Assembly (NCBI GenBank): GCA_963780635.1
Contig: CAWACW010000012.1
Location: 744,001 to 808,000 of the forward strand
Source of the DNA: DATEPR01 sp963780635
GTDB taxonomy: Bacteria > Actinomycetota > Actinomycetes > Mycobacteriales > Pseudonocardiaceae
Length of the DNA: 64,000 nucleotides
Reading direction: 5' to 3'
Shown: positions 24,271 to 33,218 of the stretch, piece by piece
Position numbering within the stretch: position 1 is the first letter of the stretch
How the letters are laid out: each line of letters begins with the position of its first letter
Notes under the pieces: model-generated
The model's database searches: none
What the model saw: the letters and a program-made list of their open reading frames with translations, nothing else
What the model was told of the DNA's origin: nothing
Made by a program: the position numbers and the translations under genes

Positions 24271-27096
24271 TCACGGCCGCTGTTTGTGGAAGGGCGGTTG
24301 CTCCGGGTCCGGCACGGCCAGGAACGCCGCCGACGCCAGTACCGTGCCCGACGGACCGGCGGCGAGCAGCGTCCGCTGACCCAGCAGGTCGTCCGGGAAG
24401 ATCACCAAGTCGACCGCGAACCGCCCGTCCGCGCCGACCACCGCGGTCGTCGTGCCGAGGCCCGCGCTCCAGCGCAAGGTGACCACGCCCGCCGGGAACG
24501 CGGCCCCGGTGGCCCGCACGACCTGACCGCTGTCGGCGACCGTGGGCGAGACGGTCAGCAGCGGTGCCGTCGGCAGGACGATCGTGGCGCCGATCCGCAC
24601 GCCCGTGCGGACGGGCGGCTCGCCGTCGTCGGCCGTGGTCCAGGTCAACACACCAGCCGGACGGCCTGCGCCGACGGGCCGGCACACGACCGTCGCGACG
24701 CACCGCTGGCCACGATGCAGCACCAAGCCCGCGCACGAGTCGACGATCAGCCGGAACGGCCCGGTGATGGCGACACCTGTGAACGTGATCGGGCCCAGCC
24801 CGGTATCGGTCACCGTCACCGTGCGGGTCTGCTGCGGCAGGCCCGCGACGAGCTTGCCGAACGAGATCGACGACGGCGCGAAGGCCAGCTCGCCGAAACG
24901 CCCGAACAGGTACGCACTGTCTACTCCGGACGCCGCCGTGGGCAGTAGCCGGCTCGTGCTCTCGAAGGCGACGAGCCTGCCGTGCGCGTCCAGCGCCGGC
25001 CGGACGGCTGCTTTGCTGCCTGCCAGACTGCCCACTCGCACGAGGCCGGTGGTGCCGGGACCGAGGTCGTCGAGGTAGGCGTTCAGCGCCTGTCCGCCGG
25101 TCGAGGATCCGGGCAGGTTCGTCGCCGTGGATGCGAACGCGACCGTGCTGCCGTCCTGCGAGATCACCGGGTCGCTGCCCGACGCGTTCCCCGGCGCCCC
25201 GCCCCGGCCCGACACGAGCACGGTCTGCCCGGCCACGGTTTCCCGGACGTAGACCTGCGCCGGCGTCGACCCGTTCGGCCGGGCCAGGAACGCGATCCGG
25301 GAGCCGTCACCGGAGATCGACGGGAAGCTCGCCGTGGTGTCCCGCCGGCACGCGCCCGCGCCGGGCAGGCAGGACACCAGGATCGTCGCCTTCCCCGAGG
25401 TGTCGCGCCGCCACACCCCGGTCCCGCCCGCCGGCTGCTGTCCCGGTGTGCCGATCGGGACCGGGGCGGTGAACCCGACGTAGCGGCCGCTCGTGGACAG
25501 CGTCGGCTGGCTCGCGTCCGGCACGGGGTTGCCGTGACCGTCGACGCTCACCACCGTGCCCGGTGCCGTCGCGAAAGCGGGCCCGTGCCGCGCCACGATG
25601 ACGTGCCGCGTACCGGTCACGGCGATGTAGGTGTGCTGTCGGCACGCGAAGCAGTCCTCGTCGTCGAGTGTGAGCAGTCCGGCGCTCGTCGCGACGCGCC
25701 GCGGATCGAGAAGGAAGTACGCAGTGCACGAGTCGGCCGCCGGCACGCTGAAGGTGCTCGGCTCGCCCAGTTGTTCGCCCAGTTGTTCGCCCTGGTGGCA
25801 GGGCGGCGGCTGGTCGGTGGGCAGGGGTGTCGCGGGCCGAAGTGTCGTGGGGTCCACCAGCCGTACCGAGCAGTCCGGCGCGGTGAAGCTCAGGACACCG
25901 TTGCCGCTGACCGTCGTCCACACCAGTTCCGGCCGCCCGACCTCGACCTGGCCGTTGTCCACCGCGGAGGTGCCTTGGTTGTCGGCCTCGCCGTCGTCCT
26001 GCGGCGGCACGGCGGCCAGCGGCAGCCCGGTCGGGGGTGCCGCACACTCGGGTGTCGCCGCCACTGGGGTGGCGTACCGGGCAGGCCGTGCTTCCGGGGT
26101 ACCGGACGTGGAGCTGAAGGGCGCGCACGTGGCCACGAGTTGGACCCCTGTCTGGCCGTCCGGGGTGGTCGCCGTCGTGGTCAGTTCTCCGCTCTCGATG
26201 ACCGAGGTGCCGTTGTCCGGGCACGTGCCGCCCGCGTCGAACTCGACGTCCACATCGCACGAGCCGCCGGGGGCGAGCCGCCGGCCGCAGGTGGCCTGCG
26301 TGATCCGGAACGGCGCAGTCGCGGCCGGGACCGCGGTGAAGTCGATCGGCGCGTCGCCGGTGTTCGTGTAGGTGAGGGTGACCTGGAGGATCCCGAAGAC
26401 CGCGCCGCCGAACTCGGCCATCTGATCGGCGGGCACGAAGTCGATCAGGTTGGCAGCGACGGGCCGGGCGCCTTCCTCGTCGCCGCCCGGTACCGACAGC
26501 CGAAGGCTGGGCGACACCGGCGACAGGGTCGCCGGGTACGCGAGAGTGCTGCCGTCGGCGGACAGTCGCGGTCCGCACCGGCCCAGCCCAGCGGCCTCGT
26601 CGGCGAACGGGCAGGCACCGATCCGCTGGTAACGCGGGTCGCCCCGGTTGCCGGTCACCCGCGTGCGTACGAGGTCGCCCTGGCTCTCCTCCGTGGCCAC
26701 GTCGATCTCGTTCTCGCCGCTGCGCGCGTCGTTCGCCTCGAACGCGACCAGTCGGCCGGTCGCGGAAAGGGAGGGTGCGGTCGCGTCGCCGAGGCCGCCG
26801 TCGCTGAGCAGCGTGGTCCGCCCGGCGAGCCGGTCGCGCACGTAGACCTTGCGATGGGCTGTGTCCTGAGCGGGCGACTGCGGCACGGCCGCACTGGTCC
26901 GCAACACGGCCGTCGAGTCGAACGCCGTAGCCGTGCCGTCGGCGGAGAGCGCCGCCTGGCCGCTGTCGGCGATGGCCGCGGCCCCGTCACTGCCTTGCGA
27001 AACGAGGATCAGCGAGGTCGGCGCCACCGGGGTCGCCGGGGTCAGCGGTAGGACGGCCAGCAGCAGCACCGCCAGCGCGCTGGTCACGCGAGCCAT
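24271..27096 (-). CDS. Large secreted TolB/PD40-like protein with choice-of-anchor beta domains
   Basis: About 941 aa with an N-terminal signal peptide (MARVTSALAVLLLAVLPLTP). The chain has repeated TolB/PD40 propeller-type stretches (SADGSTLAY, SGDGSRIAFLAR, SQDGSTVAFAST, DAHGRLVAFES), two choice-of-anchor-D/ASPM-like beta domains (SISFGKLVAGLPQQTRTVTV and a similar unit with VTLTYTNTGDAPIDF), several cysteine pairs and a C-terminal Ig-like domain. It is predicted to be extracellular; no catalytic motif is seen. It converges tightly on the DUF4255 gene, which suggests a link with the injection system but does not prove it. ATG 27096 lacks a strong ribosome site; upstream GTGs near 27111-27117 are alternatives. 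Confidence 0.75.
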   Translation of the reverse strand: MARVTSALAVLLLAVLPLTPATPVAPTSLILVSQGSDGAAAIADSGQAALSADGTATAFDSTAVLRTSAAVPQSPAQDTAHRKVYVRDRLAGRTTLLSDGGLGDATAPSLSATGRLVAFEANDARSGENEIDVATEESQGDLVRTRVTGNRGDPRYQRIGACPFADEAAGLGRCGPRLSADGSTLAYPATLSPVSPSLRLSVPGGDEEGARPVAANLIDFVPADQMAEFGGAVFGILQVTLTYTNTGDAPIDFTAVPAATAPFRITQATCGRRLAPGGSCDVDVEFDAGGTCPDNGTSVIESGELTTTATTPDGQTGVQLVATCAPFSSTSGTPEARPARYATPVAATPECAAPPTGLPLAAVPPQDDGEADNQGTSAVDNGQVEVGRPELVWTTVSGNGVLSFTAPDCSVRLVDPTTLRPATPLPTDQPPPCHQGEQLGEQLGEPSTFSVPAADSCTAYFLLDPRRVATSAGLLTLDDEDCFACRQHTYIAVTGTRHVIVARHGPAFATAPGTVVSVDGHGNPVPDASQPTLSTSGRYVGFTAPVPIGTPGQQPAGGTGVWRRDTSGKATILVSCLPGAGACRRDTTASFPSISGDGSRIAFLARPNGSTPAQVYVRETVAGQTVLVSGRGGAPGNASGSDPVISQDGSTVAFASTATNLPGSSTGGQALNAYLDDLGPGTTGLVRVGSLAGSKAAVRPALDAHGRLVAFESTSRLLPTAASGVDSAYLFGRFGELAFAPSSISFGKLVAGLPQQTRTVTVTDTGLGPITFTGVAITGPFRLIVDSCAGLVLHRGQRCVATVVCRPVGAGRPAGVLTWTTADDGEPPVRTGVRIGATIVLPTAPLLTVSPTVADSGQVVRATGAAFPAGVVTLRWSAGLGTTTAVVGADGRFAVDLVIFPDDLLGQRTLLAAGPSGTVLASAAFLAVPDPEQPPFHKQRP

Positions 27097-27201
27097 CCGT
27101 CGAGCACACCATCCCACGCCGACCGTGCCAGCGGAGTTCGGTGCCGAGAACAGCGCAGCGCCGCCTGCCACATCGGGCAGGCGGCGCCGGGTTGGAGCGG
27201 G

Positions 27202-29004
27202 TCAGGAGTCGGTGCGGGCCGATCCGGCGGACACCGGCTCGGTGGACTTCGACTCGACGGCGACGGTCGGCTCGGTGTAGATGAACTTGCCGCCACGCAG
27301 TGCGGACGCGATCGCGGCGATCACGCAGGCGGCGATGGCGAACGCGAACGCGACGCCGAGCCCCTGGGCGAACGGGCCGGAGATGAGCTGCGGGAAGAAG
27401 GCGCGGCCGGTCAGGAACGCGGCGTGTCCCGCGGGCAACTGGCTCAGCACGGTCGGTCCGAGCAGCGTCTGGATCGGGTTGTAGCCCAGCAGCGAGGCGA
27501 ACAGCACCGACACCGGGGGCAGGCCGGCCAGCTTCTGTGCCGCACCGGCCGGTACACCCTGGGCGACGAGGCCACTGCTGAGCGCGTGCGGCAGGGAGGC
27601 GGCCAAGCCGGCGATCATCAGGGTGAAGAACACGCCGATGGACAGCACCATCGCCGAGTTCTGGAACGTGGTGGACATGCCGGCACCGGCACCGCGGCGC
27701 TGCGAGGGCAGGCTGTTCATGATCCCGGCCCGGTTCGGCGACGCGAACAGGCCCATGCCGATACCGTTGACGAGCAGCGCCACCGCGAATTCCCAGTAGC
27801 GGAAGTTCACCGGGATCAGCAGCAGCCACACGAAGCTCAGCGCGGCGATGATCATGCCGCCGGTGGAGAACATGCGCGCGCCGAAGCGGTCGGACAGCCA
27901 GCCGGACACCGGGCCGGCGACCAGGAAGCCGACGGTCAGCGGCAGCATGTAGATGCCCGCCCACAGTGGGGTCTTCTCGAAGCTGTAGCCGTGCTGGGGT
28001 AGCCAGATGCCCTGCAGCCAGATGATCAGGATGAACATCAGGCCGCCACGGCCGAGGCCGGACAGCAGCGCGGCGATGTTGCCCGCGGTGAAGGCGCGGA
28101 TCTTGAACAGGCCCAGCCGGAACATGGGCTCTGCGACCCGGGTCTCGATCACGCAGAAGACGACGAGGACGACGGCGCCACCGATCAGGCAGCCGAGCAC
28201 CATCGGGTTGGTCCAGCCCATGGTGTGGCCGTGGTAGGGCTGGATGCCGTAGGTGATGCCGACGAGCACGGAGATCAGGCCGACGGCGAAGCTGAAGTTG
28301 CCCCACCAGTCGACCTTCGAGGGCTGGCGGTGGCCGGTGTCGTGCAGCTTGAGGTAGGCCCAGACGGTGCCGAACAGCCCGACCGGGACGGACACCAGGA
28401 ACACGATGTGCCACTCGATCGGGGCCAGCAGGCCGCCGAGGATGAGCCCGATGAACGAGCCCGCGATACCCGCGACCTGGTTGAGACCCAGGGCGAGACC
28501 GCGCTGGTTGGTGGGGAACGCGTCGGTCAGGATGGCAGCGGAGTTGGCCATCAGCAGCGCGCCGCCGACGCCCTGGAGCACCCGCATGATGATCAGCCAC
28601 AGCGCGCCAGCCGTGCCCTGCAACCAGGTGACGGACAGCAGGATCGAGAAGACGGTGAACACCGCGAAGCCCGCGTTGTACATCTTCACCCTGCCGAACA
28701 TGTCGCCAAGGCGGCCGAAGCTGACGACCAGAACGGCGGTCACCACCAGGTAGCCCATGATCAGCCACAGCAACAGACTGGTGTTGCCGGGCTGCAGCGG
28801 ATCGACATGGATGCCGCGGAAGATGTCAGGCAACGCGATCAACAGGATCGACATGTTGATCGTGACCATCAGGACACCGACGGTGGTGTTCGAGAGCGCG
28901 ATCCACTTGTAGCCGGGCCGGCGCACCGCTACTTCGGCACGCTCCCTGCGGCGCCGCTCACGCTGCGACTCCGTTGCCACCGGCTCGGCGTCCACCGGAT
29001 TCAC
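27202..29004 (-). CDS. MFS drug-efflux transporter (DHA2/EmrB-QacA type)
   Basis: About 600 aa with 14 predicted membrane segments, a conserved RLGDMFGRVKMY loop and the drug:H+ antiporter motif C region (LNQVAGIAGSFIGLILGGLL). Multidrug or natural-product export is the usual role. The GTG at 29004 is favoured because the frame upstream runs through the operator-like palindrome at 29045. A large loop (SSGLVAQGVPAGAAQKLAG) lies between the last helices, as in other actinobacterial members. Confidence 0.88.
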   Translation of the reverse strand: MNPVDAEPVATESQRERRRRERAEVAVRRPGYKWIALSNTTVGVLMVTINMSILLIALPDIFRGIHVDPLQPGNTSLLLWLIMGYLVVTAVLVVSFGRLGDMFGRVKMYNAGFAVFTVFSILLSVTWLQGTAGALWLIIMRVLQGVGGALLMANSAAILTDAFPTNQRGLALGLNQVAGIAGSFIGLILGGLLAPIEWHIVFLVSVPVGLFGTVWAYLKLHDTGHRQPSKVDWWGNFSFAVGLISVLVGITYGIQPYHGHTMGWTNPMVLGCLIGGAVVLVVFCVIETRVAEPMFRLGLFKIRAFTAGNIAALLSGLGRGGLMFILIIWLQGIWLPQHGYSFEKTPLWAGIYMLPLTVGFLVAGPVSGWLSDRFGARMFSTGGMIIAALSFVWLLLIPVNFRYWEFAVALLVNGIGMGLFASPNRAGIMNSLPSQRRGAGAGMSTTFQNSAMVLSIGVFFTLMIAGLAASLPHALSSGLVAQGVPAGAAQKLAGLPPVSVLFASLLGYNPIQTLLGPTVLSQLPAGHAAFLTGRAFFPQLISGPFAQGLGVAFAFAIAACVIAAIASALRGGKFIYTEPTVAVESKSTEPVSAGSARTDS

Positions 29005-29044
29005 CGGGCACCACTCACTTCCGACGATGAGGCCATCAGTTACC

Positions 29045-29057
29045 TTAGCTATGCTAA
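29045..29057. promoter_or_regulatory. Palindromic operator TTAGC-TAT-GCTAA
   Basis: A perfect 5-bp inverted repeat with a 3-bp centre, in an AT-rich patch 41 bp upstream of the MFS start. It is typical of MarR/TetR-type operators controlling efflux pumps. No cognate regulator lies adjacent. Its outer bases do not complete an IdeR/DtxR box. Confidence 0.5.
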
Positions 29058-29234
29058 CCTTCTCGGTCACCTGCGGCAACTCGACGCTCCACGCAGGCTC
29101 AACTCGCCATTCCCACACCTCCGTGGCGCTATTTCACCTGAACGTTTATCGCATGTGTCCTCGCAGCTCGTATGGGCAACAGTGACATCAGCGCGTCGAT
29201 TCCGAAAGGGCGGCGAAACGAAAGGATCGCGGTA

Positions 29235-30092
29235 ATGTCGACAACGACACTGGCGGCCATCGACATCGGTGGTGGACTGTCCTCAGCCTGGACATCGGTG
29301 GCCAACTTCGTGCCCAAGCTGGTCGCGTTCCTCATCATCCTGCTCATCGGCTGGATAATCGCGAGAATTCTGCGCGCGATCGTGGCGACGGTGCTGCGGA
29401 AGGTCGGCTTCGACAAGGTCGTCGAACGCGGTGGCCTGAACGACATGCTGGCGCGAGGCAACTGGGACGCGGCAGAGTTGATCGCACGGGTCGTGTACTA
29501 CGCGGTCCTGCTGATCGCGCTGGAGGTCGCGTTCGGCGCGTTCGGCCCGAACCCGATCAGCAACATCCTCACCACGATCGTCGCGTGGCTGCCCAGGCTG
29601 ATCGTGGCGATGCTGATCATCGTCGTGGTCGGCGCCATCGCCCGGGTGGTGCGGGACCTGATCACCAGGCCGCTGGCCAACCTGTCCTACGGCCGCATGC
29701 TGGGCACGCTGGCAGCGGTGTTCATCTGGGGCCTGGGCATCATCGCGGCGCTCAACCAGATGGGGATCGCGACCTCGGTCACCACGCCGGTGCTGATCAC
29801 GGTACTGGCGACCATCGGCGGTGTCGTGGTGGTCGGCATGGGTGGCGGTCTGATCCGGCCGATGCAACAGCGCTGGGAGACCTGGATCAACCGGTTCGAG
29901 AACGAGCTGCCGGCCGGGCAGGCGCACGGCGAGGCCTACCAGCGGGGCCGCGAGGACGCGATGCGTTCCGGGGCCACGACGGAGGAGTTGCCCACGGAAC
30001 GGGCTTCCGCTTCGACCACGACGTCGACCTCGGCGCCGACTCGGCAGACGGGCGATTCGACCACGTCTCCTGGTGGGACGCCTCAGCAGTAG
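29235..30092 (+). CDS. Small-conductance mechanosensitive-channel-like membrane protein
   Basis: A 285-aa protein with about five hydrophobic helices, including paired glycine-rich TM_helix (PF05552-like) repeats (FVPKLVAFLIILLIGWIIAR and WLPRLIVAMLIIVVVGAIAR). The C-terminal 60 residues are Thr/Ser-rich and disordered. The MscS beta domain is absent, so it is the TM-helix-only subtype. AAAGGA precedes the ATG at 29235. It probably has an osmotic or envelope-stress role. Confidence 0.8.
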   Translation: MSTTTLAAIDIGGGLSSAWTSVANFVPKLVAFLIILLIGWIIARILRAIVATVLRKVGFDKVVERGGLNDMLARGNWDAAELIARVVYYAVLLIALEVAFGAFGPNPISNILTTIVAWLPRLIVAMLIIVVVGAIARVVRDLITRPLANLSYGRMLGTLAAVFIWGLGIIAALNQMGIATSVTTPVLITVLATIGGVVVVGMGGGLIRPMQQRWETWINRFENELPAGQAHGEAYQRGREDAMRSGATTEELPTERASASTTTSTSAPTRQTGDSTTSPGGTPQQ

Positions 30093-30409
30093 ACTGGTCA
30101 CGAGTGTGGGGTGGCCGATGTGGAGGCATCGGCCACCCCGCACTTGTGCAGCCGGTCAACCCGTGGCGAAGGCTTGCGCGGGTTCACCAGACCCGACAAC
30201 CCGCGACGGTTCGAGCCACGCTGCCGTTCCCCGCTGTGCAGACCCGGGATCGCTTGTCCCGCAGCCAGTTCAGCCCGGCGATCGCCTCACATCTGCGGCC
30301 ATCCGGAGTTACGGAGCCACGATCCAGTCCTCCCCGTTCCCTCGTCCAGGCTGCACTTGACGCCGGAGTCCGGGGCGGGGAAGCGGGACCTGCGAACCGC
30401 TACGAGTCG

Positions 30410-30800
30410 CGTGGGTGGTCGGCTTGGATCGGCGCTGCCGGTTCGTGGTGGAGTCGGTGCCGAACGGTCGCGAGGTGGTCGCGTTGGGCTCGGCGGCCGC
30501 TGATTCGGGGTGGAGTCGGTGCCGGGCAGTCTCGCGCTGGTCGCCTTGGGTTCGGCGGAAGCGTTCGCGGGGTGGAGTCGGTGCCCGGCAGTCTCGCGCT
30601 GGTCGCCTTGGATCGGCGCTGCCGGTTCGGGGGTGGAGTCGGTGCCCGGCAGTCTCGCGCTGGTCGCCTCGGGTTCGGCGGCCGCCGATTCGGGGTGGAG
30701 TCGATGCCCGCCAGTCTCGCGGTACTCACCTTGGACTTGGCCGCCGGTTCTTCTAGAGTTGGTGGCGGACAGTCGCGCATTACTCGCCTTGGCTCGGCGA
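30410..30800 (+). repeat. Tandem array of ~62-bp units (repeat family 2)
   Basis: The segment TGGAGTCGGTGCC begins at 30449, 30511, 30573, 30634 and 30696 (variant), with a decayed sixth unit near 30755, so the period is 61-62 bp. Each unit also contains GGCAGTCTCGCGCTGGTCGCC and a TTCGGCGG block. The gene-free interval 30093-30871 otherwise holds nothing I can identify. The same unit occurs in the opposite orientation at 51960-52225. Confidence 0.85.
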
Positions 30801-30871
30801 ACCGTTTGTTTTGTGGCCGCGTTTGTTATTCGGCTTCTCCGGCTACCTGTCCCGGCTGAAATCGCCAATGC

Positions 30872-31255
30872 TCAGAGCAGGGGTTCCAGGCCCGCCAGGT
30901 CCTGTATCGGCTCATTCGCCCTGCGCGCCAGGTCGCATATCGCCAACAAGCGCGCTGCCACCCAGTCGGCGCTCGCCCAATCAGGGGGTGTGCCGAATCT
31001 CCAGCCGAGCTCCTTGGCTTGGTCGATCAGGCCCTTCGCGTACCCGGCCAGCAGGACCGGTCCGGCCACCGTTGCCGAGCCGTCCACGCCGAAGGACAGG
31101 ATGTCCCTGACCGCTGCCGCGTGCTGATCCATCGCCGCTACCAGGCCCGGCAGGCCGGCCGCCGCCGCCATGCCCGGCATACCGATCCGCACGTGGAGCT
31201 GGGCGAGCAACCTCTGCGAGGCCAGCTCGGCCCAGCCATCAGCCAAACCTGACAT
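30872..31255 (-). CDS. DUF6401-like conserved protein
   Basis: A 127-aa protein. The stretch GLVAAMDQHAAAVRDILSFG followed by a small helical C-terminus (WVAARLLAICDLARRANE) resembles DUF6401-type proteins often found near actinomycete natural-product genes. No enzyme motif is visible. It stands alone between the repeat array and small frames. The start has no clear ribosome site. Confidence 0.6.
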   Translation of the reverse strand: MSGLADGWAELASQRLLAQLHVRIGMPGMAAAAGLPGLVAAMDQHAAAVRDILSFGVDGSATVAGPVLLAGYAKGLIDQAKELGWRFGTPPDWASADWVAARLLAICDLARRANEPIQDLAGLEPLL

Positions 31256-31464
31256 GCGAGCACGATAGTCACAGCGTGCGTTCGTGACTCTGTGTTTCTT
31301 AGCACGTCAGTGTCATGAGCGCTCGGAACGACCACTCAGCGTAGCGACGTCGTCTCCGTTGACGGGAAGCCCGCGCCGCCCACGACAGCAAGCCGTCCCC
31401 AACTCGGCGCAGTGCCGAGTGGGGACGGTGTGCTGGATGAACCAGTACGACCGCGCCCGGACCC

Positions 31465-31668
31465 GTGCGCTACCGGGATCTCACGGCAGCGTTGACGCTG
31501 GACCCGATGGCCGACGGCACGTTCGTCCACATGACCGTGCACGAGGGCTTCGAGCCGGGGTCGATCCTGCTGGCGGGTGTCAGTGGCGGCCGGCCCGCCA
31601 TCAGCTCCGCACTGAAGACATCGCTGGAGACCGGCGCGAATGTGTCCGTCGAGATGGCAGCTGAATGA
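31465..31668 (+). CDS. Small hypothetical protein
   Basis: A 67-aa frame from a GTG (MRYRDLTAALTLDPMADGTF...). It has a balanced composition unlike the repeat-derived frames and overlaps the next small frame as ATGA. I do not recognise it. No good ribosome site is visible. It could be the first half of a two-gene small operon or a chance frame. Confidence 0.3.
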   Translation: MRYRDLTAALTLDPMADGTFVHMTVHEGFEPGSILLAGVSGGRPAISSALKTSLETGANVSVEMAAE

Positions 31669-31829
31669 CCGACCTGCGACTGACCACGGCGGCCACTGTG
31701 CCTACCGGGACGCTCATCCGGCTGCCCGCGGCCTTCGCCTTCCCGCTGTCCGCGCTGAAGGCGTTGCTGGCGCACGAGGTCGTGCTGACCACCGTGTTGG
31801 ACGCACACCCGGGCAAACCGCCCAGCTGA
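31665..31829 (+). CDS. Small hypothetical protein
   Basis: A 54-aa frame (MTDLRLTTAATVPTGTLIRL...), whose ATG overlaps the preceding TGA. Composition is protein-like with a hydrophobic centre (AAFAFPLSALKALLAHEVVL). Not recognised. The overlap with the previous frame is the main support. Confidence 0.3.
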   Translation: MTDLRLTTAATVPTGTLIRLPAAFAFPLSALKALLAHEVVLTTVLDAHPGKPPS

Positions 31830-31946
31830 TACGGGTTCCGCGGGTACCCCCTCATTTCGGTGCTACGTTTGCCGCGGGGGTTGAACGGCGGCGCGGCAGG
31901 TAACCCAACCCCTGTGAGACAACCCTGCCCATAGGAGGCCGCACCC

Positions 31947-33218
31947 GTGGACGATGTCCGGAACAATCCTCCGCCGCCGGATTCGTCGTTACCAGAACGG
32001 TTTCAGCTCGGTGAGCTGCTCGGTCGTGGTGCGATGGCCGACGTCTACCTTGCGCATGACCAGATCCTGGACCGACCCGTCGCGGTGAAGCTCTTCCGTG
32101 TCGAACCGGACGAGTTGGCGCGACGGCGGTTCCAGGACGAAGCCAGGGCGCTCGCCCGGTTGTCGCATCCCGGCCTGGTGTCGGTGTACGACGTGGAGAC
32201 CCAGGACGGCAGGCCGTATCTGGTCATGCAGCCGGTGCTCGGCCCCAGCCTGCTGACCAAGCTGCTGCGTGGTCCGCTGCCGCCCGGCGAGGTCCAGTAC
32301 CTGGGCGCCGTGCTGGCGGCCGCGCTGGCACACGTGCACAGTCGCGATGTCGTGCACCGGGACATCAAGCCCTCCAACATCCTGCTCGACGAGCAGGGCT
32401 TGCCGCACCTGGGCGATTTCGGCATCGCGTTGCTGGCCGGTTCGGAACGGTTGACCAGGACCAACGAGCTGATCGGAACACCCGCCTACCTGGCGCCGGA
32501 GCAGGTGCTCGGCCAGGAGGTCGGACCGCCCGCCGACGTGTACGCGCTGGGCCTGGTGCTGCTGGAGTGTCTGACCGGCGAAATCGAGTACTACGGCGGA
32601 ACCGAGGTGGAGATCGCGCTGGCGCGGCTGAACCGGCCGCCGCGGATTCCCTCGGACCTCCCGTTCGACTTGGCGGGCATGATCGCGGCGATGACCGCCG
32701 CCGACCCGGCCGAGCGGCCGACCGCCGCGATGTGCGTGCGGCACCTGGAGGCCGAGCCGACGACCGGCACCGCGACCGCCCGGCTACCGGTGATCGCCGG
32801 CGCGGGTGTCGCGGCGGCGGGTCGCCGGGGCGGTGCCATGCGGGTGTGGCGGCCGCTCGGGCTCGCCGCCGCCGGTATCGCGGCGCTGGCCACCGGGCTG
32901 GTGGTGACGTTGAACAGCCCCGCGCCGACCGCCGATGTGCGGAGCCCCGACATCGCCGTCAACCAGCCGACCCAGCAATCGACGACTCCACCGCCGACGT
33001 CGACCACAACCAGCACGACCGTGCCGGCGACGACGCCGACCCTGGTCCAGCACCACCACCGTGACCGCGCCCGCAGCGACAACAGTGGCCGCGGCCCTGG
33101 TGGGCCTGGCGACCACGGCAACAGCGGTGGCGGCAGCAGCAACGGTGGTGGCAGCAGCAACGGTGGTGGGGGCGGCAACGGCGGTGGTGGCGGCGGCGGG
33201 GGCAGCGGCCCTGGCTAA
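31947..33218 (+). CDS. Membrane-anchored Ser/Thr protein kinase
   Basis: A 423-aa PknB-type kinase. The glycine loop is LGRGAMADVY, the catalytic lysine K48 lies in VAVKLF, the catalytic loop is H137-R-D-I-K-P-S-N, followed by D157-F-G and the GTPAYLAPEQ activation segment. A single membrane helix lies at about 303-323. The outer part is short: a Thr/Pro stretch, then a His/Arg patch and a long Gly/Asn/Ser tail instead of PASTA domains. AGGAGG precedes the GTG start. Convergent with the methyltransferase gene, overlapping by 4 bp. Confidence 0.93.
   Translation: MDDVRNNPPPPDSSLPERFQLGELLGRGAMADVYLAHDQILDRPVAVKLFRVEPDELARRRFQDEARALARLSHPGLVSVYDVETQDGRPYLVMQPVLGPSLLTKLLRGPLPPGEVQYLGAVLAAALAHVHSRDVVHRDIKPSNILLDEQGLPHLGDFGIALLAGSERLTRTNELIGTPAYLAPEQVLGQEVGPPADVYALGLVLLECLTGEIEYYGGTEVEIALARLNRPPRIPSDLPFDLAGMIAAMTAADPAERPTAAMCVRHLEAEPTTGTATARLPVIAGAGVAAAGRRGGAMRVWRPLGLAAAGIAALATGLVVTLNSPAPTADVRSPDIAVNQPTQQSTTPPPTSTTTSTTVPATTPTLVQHHHRDRARSDNSGRGPGGPGDHGNSGGGSSNGGGSSNGGGGGNGGGGGGGGSGPG

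Noticed and set aside
29041..29062. IdeR/DtxR iron box at the MFS promoter
   Set aside because: Only one half (GCTAACCT) fits; the other half is CCTTAGC instead of AGGTTAGC in symmetric arrangement. A MarR/TetR-type operator is more likely.
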